Shown here one piece after another: positions 1 to 6,884 of a stretch of 12,900 nucleotides of DNA (the first letter of the stretch is position 1; each line of letters begins with the position of its first letter). Both the position numbers and the translations under genes were made by a program. The notes under the pieces were generated by a model. The model saw only the letters and a list, made by a program, of their open reading frames with translations, made no database searches and had not been told where the DNA came from. This DNA is from RGIG8709 sp045575975 (GTDB taxonomy: Bacteria > Bacillota > Clostridia > Monoglobales > Monoglobaceae): assembly GCA_045575975.1 (NCBI GenBank), contig JAZNFO010000046.1:1-12900 (forward strand), given 5' to 3'.

Positions 1-1
1 A

Positions 2-1486
2 AAATTTAATATAATTGCAGTAAGTCCCCAGATATACAGGTGTTCTGTGGATGCAAGAAGAAATAAAATTAACTATGTTTATTCAGTTAAAATGAAACTT
101 ATATCAGGAAAAGAAAATATTGAAAAATCACCTGATATAAGAATACTTGATGATAAAAAAATTACTATAAAATCATCAAGCAACAAAGAAAAAATATATG
201 TAGTCGGTTCCGGACCTTGTGGTTTGTTTGCTGCATATAATCTGTCTCTTGCAGGTTTTCAACCTGTTATAATAGAAAGAGGATGCAGCGTTAAGGAAAG
301 AGAATTTGCCGTTAAAAAACTTTTTAAAGAAGGTATTCTTGATTTATCTTCAAATGTTCAATTTGGAGAAGGTGGGGCAGGAACTTTTTCTGACGGTAAA
401 TTAAACACAAGAATTGGAAGTCCTCTTGAGCGAAATGTCCTTGAAACATTTGTTTCGTGCGGTGCATCTGAAGATATCCTGATTAACGCAAAACCTCATA
501 TTGGAACGGATATTTTGAAAACTGTTCTGGTTAATATGAGAAAAAAAATAGAAAATCTTGGCGGAGAATATTTGTTTAACACAAAGCTTACGGATATAAT
601 TATTAAAAACGGCAAATTGTCAGGAATTGAATTAAATAATAACGAAAAAATCGAATGTGATAAACTGATTCTTGCAATTGGACATAGTAGCAGAGACACT
701 TATGAAATGCTTTATAATAAGGGTATTGTTATGCAACAGAAAGCTTTTGCAGCAGGAGTCAGAATTGAACACAATCAGGAGTTTATCAACAAACTTCAAT
801 ATGGTAATGAGTATAAAAATCCAAACCTTCCCGTTGCAGATTACAGAGTAGTTTATAACGGAGAAAAAAGGAGTTGTTATTCATTTTGTATGTGTCCCGG
901 AGGATATGTTGTTAATGCTTCTTCTGAAGAAGGCTGTTTTACAGTAAATGGTATGAGTAACTTCAAAAGGGATAATAATAATGCAAATTCAGCACTCGTT
1001 GTTAATGTGAGACCAGAAGACTTTGACGATGATTCTCCCTTATCCGGAATTAATTTTCAACGAAAATATGAAAAACTTGCATTTAATTTGTCCGGTGCCT
1101 ATAATGCACCGGTTCAACTCTCAGAAGATTTCCTGAAAAACAAAGTAAGTCATTCTTTCCATGATGTTGCACCGTCATTTACAGGCAAAACCGTTTTTGC
1201 AGACCTTAGAGAATGCTTGCCCGGGTTTATATGTGATACTTTAAAAGAAGGTTTAACTAATTTTGAAAACAGAATGAAAGGCTTTGTTAGTTCAGGTTCT
1301 GTTCTTACCGGTATAGAGATGAGAACTTCTGCCCCTGTTAGAATTCTAAGAGATGAAAAACATCAGTCAATTAATGTTGAAGGGCTTTATCCTGCGGGTG
1401 AAGGTGCAGGATATGCCGGCGGAATTATGAGTGCCGCAATAGACGGAATAAAAACAGCACAGAAAATTTCATTAAACTTAATATAA
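2..1486 (+). CDS. FAD-dependent dehydrogenase, COG2509 type (5' end missing)
   Basis: This is a predicted flavoprotein of the uncharacterised FAD-dependent dehydrogenase family (COG2509); its substrate is not known. The frame is open to the window edge, and the codons before the GTG at 47 encode family-like sequence leading into SVDARRNK and YVYSV, so the true start lies upstream and GTG 47 is internal. Counting from that GTG, residues 52-59 (VVGSGPCG) form the dinucleotide-binding loop, followed by a beta strand ending in an acidic residue (VIIERG). Residues 103-119 carry the family signature FGEGGAGTFSDGKLN. The C-terminus has GLYPAGEGAGYAGGIMSAA, the second FAD-contacting segment. The visible part is 494 codons and the family is usually somewhat longer, which fits the loss of only a short N-terminus. 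The gene ends in its own terminator and is probably not co-transcribed with ychF. Confidence 0.88.
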   Translation, partial: KFNIIAVSPQIYRCSVDARRNKINYVYSVKMKLISGKENIEKSPDIRILDDKKITIKSSSNKEKIYVVGSGPCGLFAAYNLSLAGFQPVIIERGCSVKEREFAVKKLFKEGILDLSSNVQFGEGGAGTFSDGKLNTRIGSPLERNVLETFVSCGASEDILINAKPHIGTDILKTVLVNMRKKIENLGGEYLFNTKLTDIIIKNGKLSGIELNNNEKIECDKLILAIGHSSRDTYEMLYNKGIVMQQKAFAAGVRIEHNQEFINKLQYGNEYKNPNLPVADYRVVYNGEKRSCYSFCMCPGGYVVNASSEEGCFTVNGMSNFKRDNNNANSALVVNVRPEDFDDDSPLSGINFQRKYEKLAFNLSGAYNAPVQLSEDFLKNKVSHSFHDVAPSFTGKTVFADLRECLPGFICDTLKEGLTNFENRMKGFVSSGSVLTGIEMRTSAPVRILRDEKHQSINVEGLYPAGEGAGYAGGIMSAAIDGIKTAQKISLNLI

Positions 1487-1538
1487 AAATCCCTGTTTTG
1501 CGTAGTTCAAAACAGGGATTTTAACTCGTTTTTTTCCA
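1486..1538 (+). terminator. Intrinsic terminator after the dehydrogenase gene
   Basis: A perfect 15-bp inverted repeat pairs 1486-1500 (AAAATCCCTGTTTTG) with 1508-1522 around a 7-nt loop. The 3' arm ends in TTTT and a further T-run lies at 1529-1535. It begins at the last base of the stop codon. The symmetrical A/T flanks might also allow function in the other direction. Confidence 0.82.
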
Positions 1539-1680
1539 TTTCACCTTAAAAAAACCAAAAATTTCCTTTCTTATTCGTTGCATATTTAATTCATAATTTA
1601 TCCCCCTTTTTTTAGATTACAGCATATGTATATTTAATAATTCAAAATGGAATAAAAAAGACAAAATTTTAGTTATTTAA

Positions 1681-1709
1681 TTGACTTTTTTGGCTTGTTA
1701 TGATAAAAT
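1681..1709 (+). promoter_or_regulatory. Sigma-A type promoter for the ychF operon
   Basis: TTGACT at 1681-1686 is followed by a 17-bp spacer and TAAAAT at 1704-1709. Both boxes are close to the vegetative consensus. The predicted transcript start is near 1716, giving a leader of about 68 nt before the ychF ATG. The rest of the 1523-1783 gap is AT-rich and shows no other feature that I can support. Confidence 0.75.
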
Positions 1710-1783
1710 TGTATAGAAATAAGGATGTTTTTATAAAGCCATAATTCGCTTTTTTATTTTGATACAAAGGAGAAAAGATATAT

Positions 1784-2881
1784 ATGAAACTTGGTATAGT
1801 TGGATTACCGAATGTTGGAAAAAGCACACTTTTCAATGCAATAACACAGGCAGGAGCAGAGTCCGCTAATTATCCGTTTTGTACTATAGAGCCAAATGTT
1901 GGAACGGTTGCAGTTCCTGATGAAAGAATCGATGTATTAGCACAGATGTATGAGCCTGATAAAATCACCCCTGCTGTTATTGAATTTGTTGATATTGCGG
2001 GTCTTGTTAAAGGCGCAAGTAAAGGAGAGGGTCTTGGAAATAAATTTTTGGCAAATATTCGTGAAGTTGATGCAATTGTCCATGTTGTAAGGGCCTTTGA
2101 AAACACAAATATCGTTCATGTTGAAGGCTCCATTGACCCTATAAGAGATATTGAAACAATAAACTTTGAATTAATTTTTTCCGATCTTGAAATAGTTGCA
2201 AGAAGAATTGACAGAGTTAAAAAATTAATGAAGTCCGGAGAAAAAAAATATCAGGCAGAGCTGGAATTTCTGGAAATGCTTCAGGGTAAACTTGAAGCAG
2301 GTATTTCAGCAAGAGCACTTGATTATAATGATGACGAAAAGGAAATGCTTAAGGAAATGTCTCTTCTCACTTTGAAACCTGTTATATATGCTGCAAATGT
2401 TTCAGAGGATGACTATTCAGAACCTGAAGATAACAATCCATTTGTTAACAAGATTAAAGAATTTGCTGAAAAAGAAAACTCCGGAGTTATGGTTGTTTCT
2501 GCAAGAATTGAAGAAGAAATTGCAGAGCTTGATAAAGATGAAAAAGTTATGTATCTTAACGAACTTGGAGTTAATGAATCCGGTCTTGATAAGCTTATAA
2601 AAGCAAGCTATGAACTCCTCGGTTTAATCAGCTATTTAACAGCAGGAAAACCGGAAGTAAGAGCATGGACAATAAAAAAAGGAACAAAAGCGCCTCAGGC
2701 CGCAGGAAAGATTCATTCCGATTTCGAGAGAGGATTTATAAGAGCTGAAGTTGTTGCCTATAAAGACCTTATCGACAACAAAACTATGACTGCAGCAAAG
2801 GAAAAAGGTTTAGTCAGAAGCGAAGGTAAGGAATATGTTGTTCAGGACGGGGATATAATCTTATTCAGATTTAATGTATAA
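1784..2881 (+). CDS. ychF: YchF/OLA1-family ribosome-binding ATPase
   Basis: YchF is a conserved cytoplasmic P-loop protein of the Obg-related family that prefers ATP over GTP and binds ribosomes; it is linked to stress responses and translation. The protein has 365 residues, the usual length (E. coli about 363). Visible motifs are the P-loop GLPNVGKS (7-14), the switch I segment NYPFCTIEPN (29-38), the Walker B/G3 motif DIAG (70-73), and NVSE (205-208) in place of the GTPase NKxD motif, which is the hallmark of the ATP-preferring subgroup. The C-terminal third, with VRAWTIKKGTKAPQAAGKIH and DFERGFIRAEV, is the TGS domain. The start is set by AAAGGAGA at 1766-1773. It is the first gene of the operon that runs on through the zinc-ribbon gene, cmk, plsC and ispH-S1. 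Confidence 0.97.
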   Translation: MKLGIVGLPNVGKSTLFNAITQAGAESANYPFCTIEPNVGTVAVPDERIDVLAQMYEPDKITPAVIEFVDIAGLVKGASKGEGLGNKFLANIREVDAIVHVVRAFENTNIVHVEGSIDPIRDIETINFELIFSDLEIVARRIDRVKKLMKSGEKKYQAELEFLEMLQGKLEAGISARALDYNDDEKEMLKEMSLLTLKPVIYAANVSEDDYSEPEDNNPFVNKIKEFAEKENSGVMVVSARIEEEIAELDKDEKVMYLNELGVNESGLDKLIKASYELLGLISYLTAGKPEVRAWTIKKGTKAPQAAGKIHSDFERGFIRAEVVAYKDLIDNKTMTAAKEKGLVRSEGKEYVVQDGDIILFRFNV

Positions 2882-2903
2882 TTTTTTGAAAGGAATGATA
2901 TTT

Positions 2904-3242
2904 ATGGCATTCACAGATAATGCAAAAAAATTTTTATCCGATACAGCCAAGGTTATTGTAAAAAAATCAAATGATTTATACGAATCTGCAAAAAACAAGT
3001 ATAATGAATATGATTTGCAGAATAATATAGATAATCTATACAAAGATCTTGGTAAATTAGTTTATACAGGCTATAAAGAAGATGTAGATGTTTCTGAAAC
3101 AATTCAGGGTGTTTGTGCGGAAATAGACGCATATATGGATAAGCTTAACTGTGTAAGCAATAAAAATGAATGTCCGTCTTGTTCGAGCACTTGTAAATCA
3201 GATGCCACATACTGTCATAATTGCGGAGAAAAGCTTAACTAA
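2904..3242 (+). CDS. Small C-terminal zinc-ribbon protein, function unknown
   Basis: A 112-residue soluble protein. I do not recognise a specific family. The N-terminal 80 residues are rich in K, D, E and N and look helical, perhaps coiled-coil, with no signal peptide or membrane segment. The C-terminus is a zinc ribbon with two CxxC pairs, C90/C93 and C104/C107, 10 residues apart; C83 and C97 are extra cysteines. The start is placed at ATG 2904 because GAAAGGA at 2888-2894 lies 9 nt upstream; the in-frame ATG at 2874 overlaps the end of ychF and has no matching site, and ATG 2895 abuts the Shine-Dalgarno. It lies 22 nt after ychF and 25 nt before cmk, so it is almost surely co-transcribed with them. 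A nucleic-acid or protein-binding role is possible but unproven. Confidence 0.82.
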   Translation: MAFTDNAKKFLSDTAKVIVKKSNDLYESAKNKYNEYDLQNNIDNLYKDLGKLVYTGYKEDVDVSETIQGVCAEIDAYMDKLNCVSNKNECPSCSSTCKSDATYCHNCGEKLN

Positions 3243-3267
3243 CAACAATAAGAATGGGGAGATTTTG

Positions 3268-3939
3268 TTGAAAACAAGAAAAGTTGCGATTGATGGGCCT
3301 GCAGGAGCAGGAAAAAGTTCTCTTGCAAAGGCTGCTGCAAAAGAACTTGGTTATATATATATTGATACCGGGGCAATGTACAGGGCAGTTGGTCTAGCTG
3401 TATTAAAAGCCGGATTAAATCCTAAAAGCAAAGAAAATGTTCTTTCTATTCTTAATTCTGTTAATATAGATATTAAATATTTTGACGGCGAACAGAATAT
3501 ATTTTTAAATGATGATAATGTTTCCAAATTAATCAGAACTCCCGAAGTTTCTGTAGCTGCATCAGATGTTGCTGTTATCCCTGAAGTAAGAAAAAAACTT
3601 GTTGCAATACAGCGAGTACTTTCTGAAAAAAATAATGTTATTATGGATGGAAGGGATATAGGAACAAGGGTCCTTCCGGATGCAGATGTTAAAATCTTTC
3701 TCACAGCAACAGCGGAAGAGAGGGCTAAAAGACGCTACAAGGAACTTGTTGAAGCAGGAAGTTCTGCGTTATACGATGAAGTGTTAAATGATATAAAATA
3801 CAGAGATAAAAACGATTCCGAAAGAGAAACAGATCCCTTAAGACAAGCTGAAGACAGTATTTTATTTGATACGACAGGTTATAATATTGAGGAATCAAAA
3901 AATAAATTAATTGAAATAATAGAAGGAAATATTAAATAA
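3268..3939 (+). CDS. cmk: Cytidylate (CMP/dCMP) kinase
   Basis: The enzyme transfers phosphate from ATP to CMP or dCMP, feeding CTP and dCTP pools in the cytoplasm. From the chosen start it has 223 residues, matching the family (E. coli 227). It shows the P-loop GPAGAGKSS (10-18), DTGAMYR (33-39) of the nucleotide-binding region, MDGRDIGT (126-133), and the lid-like RDKNDSER (179-186). The frame is open further upstream to 3166, but that stretch lies inside the zinc-ribbon gene. TTG at 3268 has GGGGAGA at 3256-3262 at good spacing and gives the typical start (M)KTRKVAIDGP. It overlaps plsC by one base (TAATG). The cmk-plsC-ispH/S1 order is common in Clostridia. Confidence 0.96.
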   Translation: MKTRKVAIDGPAGAGKSSLAKAAAKELGYIYIDTGAMYRAVGLAVLKAGLNPKSKENVLSILNSVNIDIKYFDGEQNIFLNDDNVSKLIRTPEVSVAASDVAVIPEVRKKLVAIQRVLSEKNNVIMDGRDIGTRVLPDADVKIFLTATAEERAKRRYKELVEAGSSALYDEVLNDIKYRDKNDSERETDPLRQAEDSILFDTTGYNIEESKNKLIEIIEGNIK

Positions 3940-4544
3940 TGAGTTTGTATAATTTTTGTACCGGTGTTATGCAGTTTTTTTTAAAAACTATATTTAAAGT
4001 TAATATAAATGGAGTAGAAAACATCCCTGATTGCGACGGTATAATCTTTGTTTCAAATCATAAGAGCAATTATGATGCACCGGTGATTTCTTCATTTTTA
4101 ACGAAAAAGTTAACTTTTATGTCAAAGGAGGAATTATTCAGATTTAAACCTCTTGGCTTTCTTCTGAAAAAAATAGGTGCTTTCCCTATAAAAAGAGGAA
4201 GCTCGGATATTGGCGCAATGAGGACAGCAATAAAAATTTTAAAAAGTGAGCAAAATATGTTGATATTTCCCGAAGGAACAAGATCGCGTGATGATAAAAA
4301 AATTTTGAAAGGAAAATCCGGAGCTGCACTGCTCGCTCATAAAAGCGGAGCACAGATTGTACCCATAGGTATCAAAGGAGCATATAAATTCAGGTCAAAA
4401 ATAGATGTTAATATAGGTAAACCCATAAATATAATGGATTTCATTAATGAAAAACCCTCTTCTCAGGACCTGCAAAAATTCACAGATGAACAGGTAATGG
4501 ATAAAATTAAAGTTCTTGCCGGAGCAGAATATTATGGAGATTAA
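3939..4544 (+). CDS. plsC: 1-acyl-sn-glycerol-3-phosphate acyltransferase
   Basis: PlsC acylates lysophosphatidic acid at position 2 to make phosphatidic acid, the precursor of membrane phospholipids, at the inner face of the membrane. The 201-residue protein contains the catalytic H(X4)D motif in NHKSNYD (H41, D46), the glycerol-phosphate site motif FPEGTRS (110-116), and the later VPIGIKG segment. Its length is typical of short Firmicutes PlsC. The ATG shares a base with the cmk stop codon, with AGAAGGA at 3921-3927 as the ribosome site, so translation is likely coupled to cmk. Its last 11 bases overlap the ispH-S1 start. The acyl donor (acyl-ACP or acyl-CoA) cannot be told from sequence. 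Confidence 0.94.
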   Translation: MSLYNFCTGVMQFFLKTIFKVNINGVENIPDCDGIIFVSNHKSNYDAPVISSFLTKKLTFMSKEELFRFKPLGFLLKKIGAFPIKRGSSDIGAMRTAIKILKSEQNMLIFPEGTRSRDDKKILKGKSGAALLAHKSGAQIVPIGIKGAYKFRSKIDVNIGKPINIMDFINEKPSSQDLQKFTDEQVMDKIKVLAGAEYYGD

Positions 4545-6795
4545 GATTGCAGAAAAAGCAGGTTTTTGCTTTGGAGTTGACAGAGCTGTTAATATCGCAT
4601 ATAAAAACGCAAATTCAAACTTAAAAAATATCTATACATACGGAATGCTTATACATAATAATGATGTTATATCAGATCTGAGTGCAAAAGGTGTAAAAGT
4701 CATTGAAAATATTTCGGAATTTCCTGAAAATTCAACTGTTATTATAAGAGCACACGGAATTTCAAAAGCTGAATATGATATCTTAAATAGTAAAAACATC
4801 AGTATAATAGATGCTACCTGTCCGTATGTAAAAAAAATACACAAGATTGTTAACGAAGAGAGCAGCAAGGGATATCATATAATTATAATAGGCGACAGAG
4901 AACATCCTGAGGTAAAAGGAATTGCAGGATGGTGTGTAAATGAACCATCCATTGTAAATAATGACCAAGAACTTGAAAAAATTTTGTGCAAGGATATCAA
5001 AACCCCAGTCACAATAGTATCTCAGACAACATTAAGACATGAAGTTTTTGAAAATTTTATAAATATTTTAAAAAAACATTTTACAAATATAAAAATATTT
5101 GATACAATATGTAGTGCTACTGCAGAAAGACAACTTGCAGCATTGAATTTATCCAAGGAATGTGATGCATGTTTTGTTATCGGTGGCAAAAATAGCTCTA
5201 ATACGAAAAAATTATATGATGTTTGCAAAATTAATTGCGTGGAAACATATAAAATTGAAAATTCAAAAGAGCTTTATGAGTATAGCAAAAAATTAAAAAA
5301 ATTATATAATAAAAAAGTAGGCATTACCGCCGGAGCATCAACTCCGGAGTGGGTAATCAAGGAGGCAAAATTTACCATGGCGGAAATTACAAACGAAATG
5401 AACTTTGCGGAGGCACTGGAGGAAACTCTAAAACCACTAAACACCGGAGATATCGTTAAAGGTGTTGTTATCGGAATTACCCCCACAGAGGTACAGGTAG
5501 ACTTAGGCAGTAAGTACGACGGAGTTATTCCATTCGACGAACTTACAAACGATTCATCAGCAAATATCAACGATTTAATCAAAATCGGAGATGAAGTTAA
5601 TGTTTTTGTTGTTCATGTAAGCGACAGAGACGGTGTTGTTACTCTTTCTAAGAAAAAGATTGACGCAGAAAAGGGATTAAAAGAATTAGAGGGTGATTTT
5701 GAAAACAAAACTGTTTTAACAGGTAGAATTGTTGAACTTGTTAAAGGTGGAATAGTTACAATTGCAAAGGGTGTGAGAGTATTTATTCCTGCATCAGAAG
5801 CATCGGAAAGATTTGTTGACGATTTAGGCTCTCTTTTAAATACAGAGGTTTCATTCAGAATTATCAAAATGGATAAAGACAGACGCGGCAGACTTAGAGT
5901 TGTTGGTTCTATCAAATCTGTTCTTAAAGAAATTTCAGATAAAAAAGCTGCTGAATTCTGGGCAAGTGCTGAAGTGAATAAACAGTACACAGGTGTTGTT
6001 AAATCACTTACAAACTTTGGTGCATTTGTTGACATCGGCGGTGTTGATGGTCTTATCCATATTTCAGAACTTTCAAACACAAGAATCAAGCACCCATCAG
6101 AAGTTGTTAAGGTTGGAGATTCTATTGATGTTTACATCAAGGAAATGGATAAAGATGCAAACAAAGTATCTTTAGTTAAAGAACTTAAGGAACTTAAGAA
6201 AGCAGAATTCTGGGCTGCAGCTGAGGTTGGAAAAGTTTATAATGGTGTTGTTAAATCACTTACAAACTTTGGTGCATTTGTCGATCTTGGCGGTGTTGAC
6301 GGACTTGTTCATGTTTCAGAATTATCATGGAACAGAATCAAACACCCATCAGAAGTTGTTAAAGTTGGTGACACTATCGAAGTTTATATTAAAGAAATTG
6401 ACAGCGAAACCAACAAAATTTCTCTTGGACACAAAAAAGAGGAAGACAGTCCCTGGCTTATTGCAACAAAGGATTTAAAGGTTGACGATGTTATTAAATG
6501 TAAAATCGTTCGTATTGTTCCATTTGGAGCATTTGCTGAAATTGCACCACATGTTGATGGTCTTATCCATATTTCTCAGATTTCAAATGAAAGAATTGAG
6601 AAACCTTCAGATGCTTTAAATATTGGCGACGAAGTTGAAGCAAAAGTTATTGAAATCAATAACGAAACAAAACAGATTGCACTTTCAATCAAAGCAACAT
6701 TACCTGAAGCTGCCCCTGTTCAGGAAGAAGAAAGCAGCGAATCATATATAGAAGACAGCAGTTTCACTCTTGGTGATTTATTAGATGCTGAATAA
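4534..6795 (+). CDS. ispH: IspH (HMBPP reductase)-ribosomal protein S1-like fusion
   Basis: Residues 1-280 are IspH/LytB, the [4Fe-4S] enzyme that reduces HMBPP to IPP and DMAPP in the last step of the MEP pathway. The three cluster cysteines are visible as C12 (GFCFGV), C96 (DATCPYV) and C193 (TICSAT), with RAHGIS, GDREHPE and ITAGASTPEW also present. From residue 282 on there is an array of S1 RNA-binding domains at roughly 304-373, 391-459 (divergent), 485-548, 568-633 and 652-720, then an acidic tail. The third and fourth are near copies. IspH-S1 fusions are known in Clostridia, usually with about four S1 domains; 753 residues is long. ATG 4534 is preferred over TTG 4516 because GGAGC (4521-4525) is correctly spaced. 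ATA codons fall from 14 in the IspH part to 2 in the longer S1 part. Confidence 0.96.
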   Translation: MEIKIAEKAGFCFGVDRAVNIAYKNANSNLKNIYTYGMLIHNNDVISDLSAKGVKVIENISEFPENSTVIIRAHGISKAEYDILNSKNISIIDATCPYVKKIHKIVNEESSKGYHIIIIGDREHPEVKGIAGWCVNEPSIVNNDQELEKILCKDIKTPVTIVSQTTLRHEVFENFINILKKHFTNIKIFDTICSATAERQLAALNLSKECDACFVIGGKNSSNTKKLYDVCKINCVETYKIENSKELYEYSKKLKKLYNKKVGITAGASTPEWVIKEAKFTMAEITNEMNFAEALEETLKPLNTGDIVKGVVIGITPTEVQVDLGSKYDGVIPFDELTNDSSANINDLIKIGDEVNVFVVHVSDRDGVVTLSKKKIDAEKGLKELEGDFENKTVLTGRIVELVKGGIVTIAKGVRVFIPASEASERFVDDLGSLLNTEVSFRIIKMDKDRRGRLRVVGSIKSVLKEISDKKAAEFWASAEVNKQYTGVVKSLTNFGAFVDIGGVDGLIHISELSNTRIKHPSEVVKVGDSIDVYIKEMDKDANKVSLVKELKELKKAEFWAAAEVGKVYNGVVKSLTNFGAFVDLGGVDGLVHVSELSWNRIKHPSEVVKVGDTIEVYIKEIDSETNKISLGHKKEEDSPWLIATKDLKVDDVIKCKIVRIVPFGAFAEIAPHVDGLIHISQISNERIEKPSDALNIGDEVEAKVIEINNETKQIALSIKATLPEAAPVQEEESSESYIEDSSFTLGDLLDAE
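5359..5379 (+). promoter_or_regulatory. Internal Shine-Dalgarno and in-frame ATG at the IspH/S1 boundary
   Basis: AAGGAGG at 5359-5365 is followed after 11 nt by ATG at 5377, in frame with the fusion (Met 282, in TMAEITNEM). Starting here would give a free S1 protein of 472 residues. The site sits exactly between the end of the IspH fold and the first S1 domain, and codon use changes at this point. Whether ribosomes start here is an inference. Confidence 0.5.
5917..6420 (+). repeat. Tandem duplication of one S1 domain (2 x about 252 bp)
   Basis: Two in-frame copies, about 5917-6168 and 6169-6420, have an 84-codon period. A 38-bp block is identical at 5992-6029 and 6244-6281, and CACCCATCAGAAGTTGTTAA also recurs at the same offset. 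Both copies encode SLTNFGAFVD, GGVDGL and RIKHPSEVVKVGD. The copy boundary carries a 9-bp direct repeat, GAACTTAAG, twice at 6181-6198. Confidence 0.85.
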
Positions 6796-6817
6796 TAAGA
6801 TACGGTTTGTATTTAAA

Positions 6818-6860
6818 GGTTGTGGCAGGCAAGTCCTGTCACAGCCTATTTTCATTATTT
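6818..6860 (+). terminator. Intrinsic terminator after ispH-S1
   Basis: GGTTGTGGCAGG (6818-6829) pairs with CCTGTCACAGCC (6835-6846) in a 12-bp stem with two G-U pairs and a 5-nt loop, then a U-rich stretch (TATTTTCATTATTT). It ends the ychF-to-ispH operon just before murD; some readthrough into murD is possible because no good promoter is visible between them. Confidence 0.75.
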
Positions 6861-6884
6861 CTATTTATCCGGATGGTGATTTAT

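Noticed and set aside
47..49. GTG as the start of the first gene
   Set aside because: The same frame is open to the window edge, and residues before it continue family-like sequence, so the gene is cut by the window.
1539..1680. Possible small RNA or small gene between the first terminator and the ychF promoter
   Set aside because: Only AT-rich sequence with short T-runs; no ribosome site with an open frame, no stable hairpin and no tRNA-like fold by eye.
5613..6089. 158-codon open frame on the minus strand inside ispH-S1
   Set aside because: It is antisense to clear S1-domain coding sequence, resembles no known protein, and arises from the codon pattern of the repeats.
5917..6420. Tandem repeat as a CRISPR-like or mobile repeat
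   Set aside because: It is an in-frame protein-domain duplication with no spacers, no inverted ends and no transposase.
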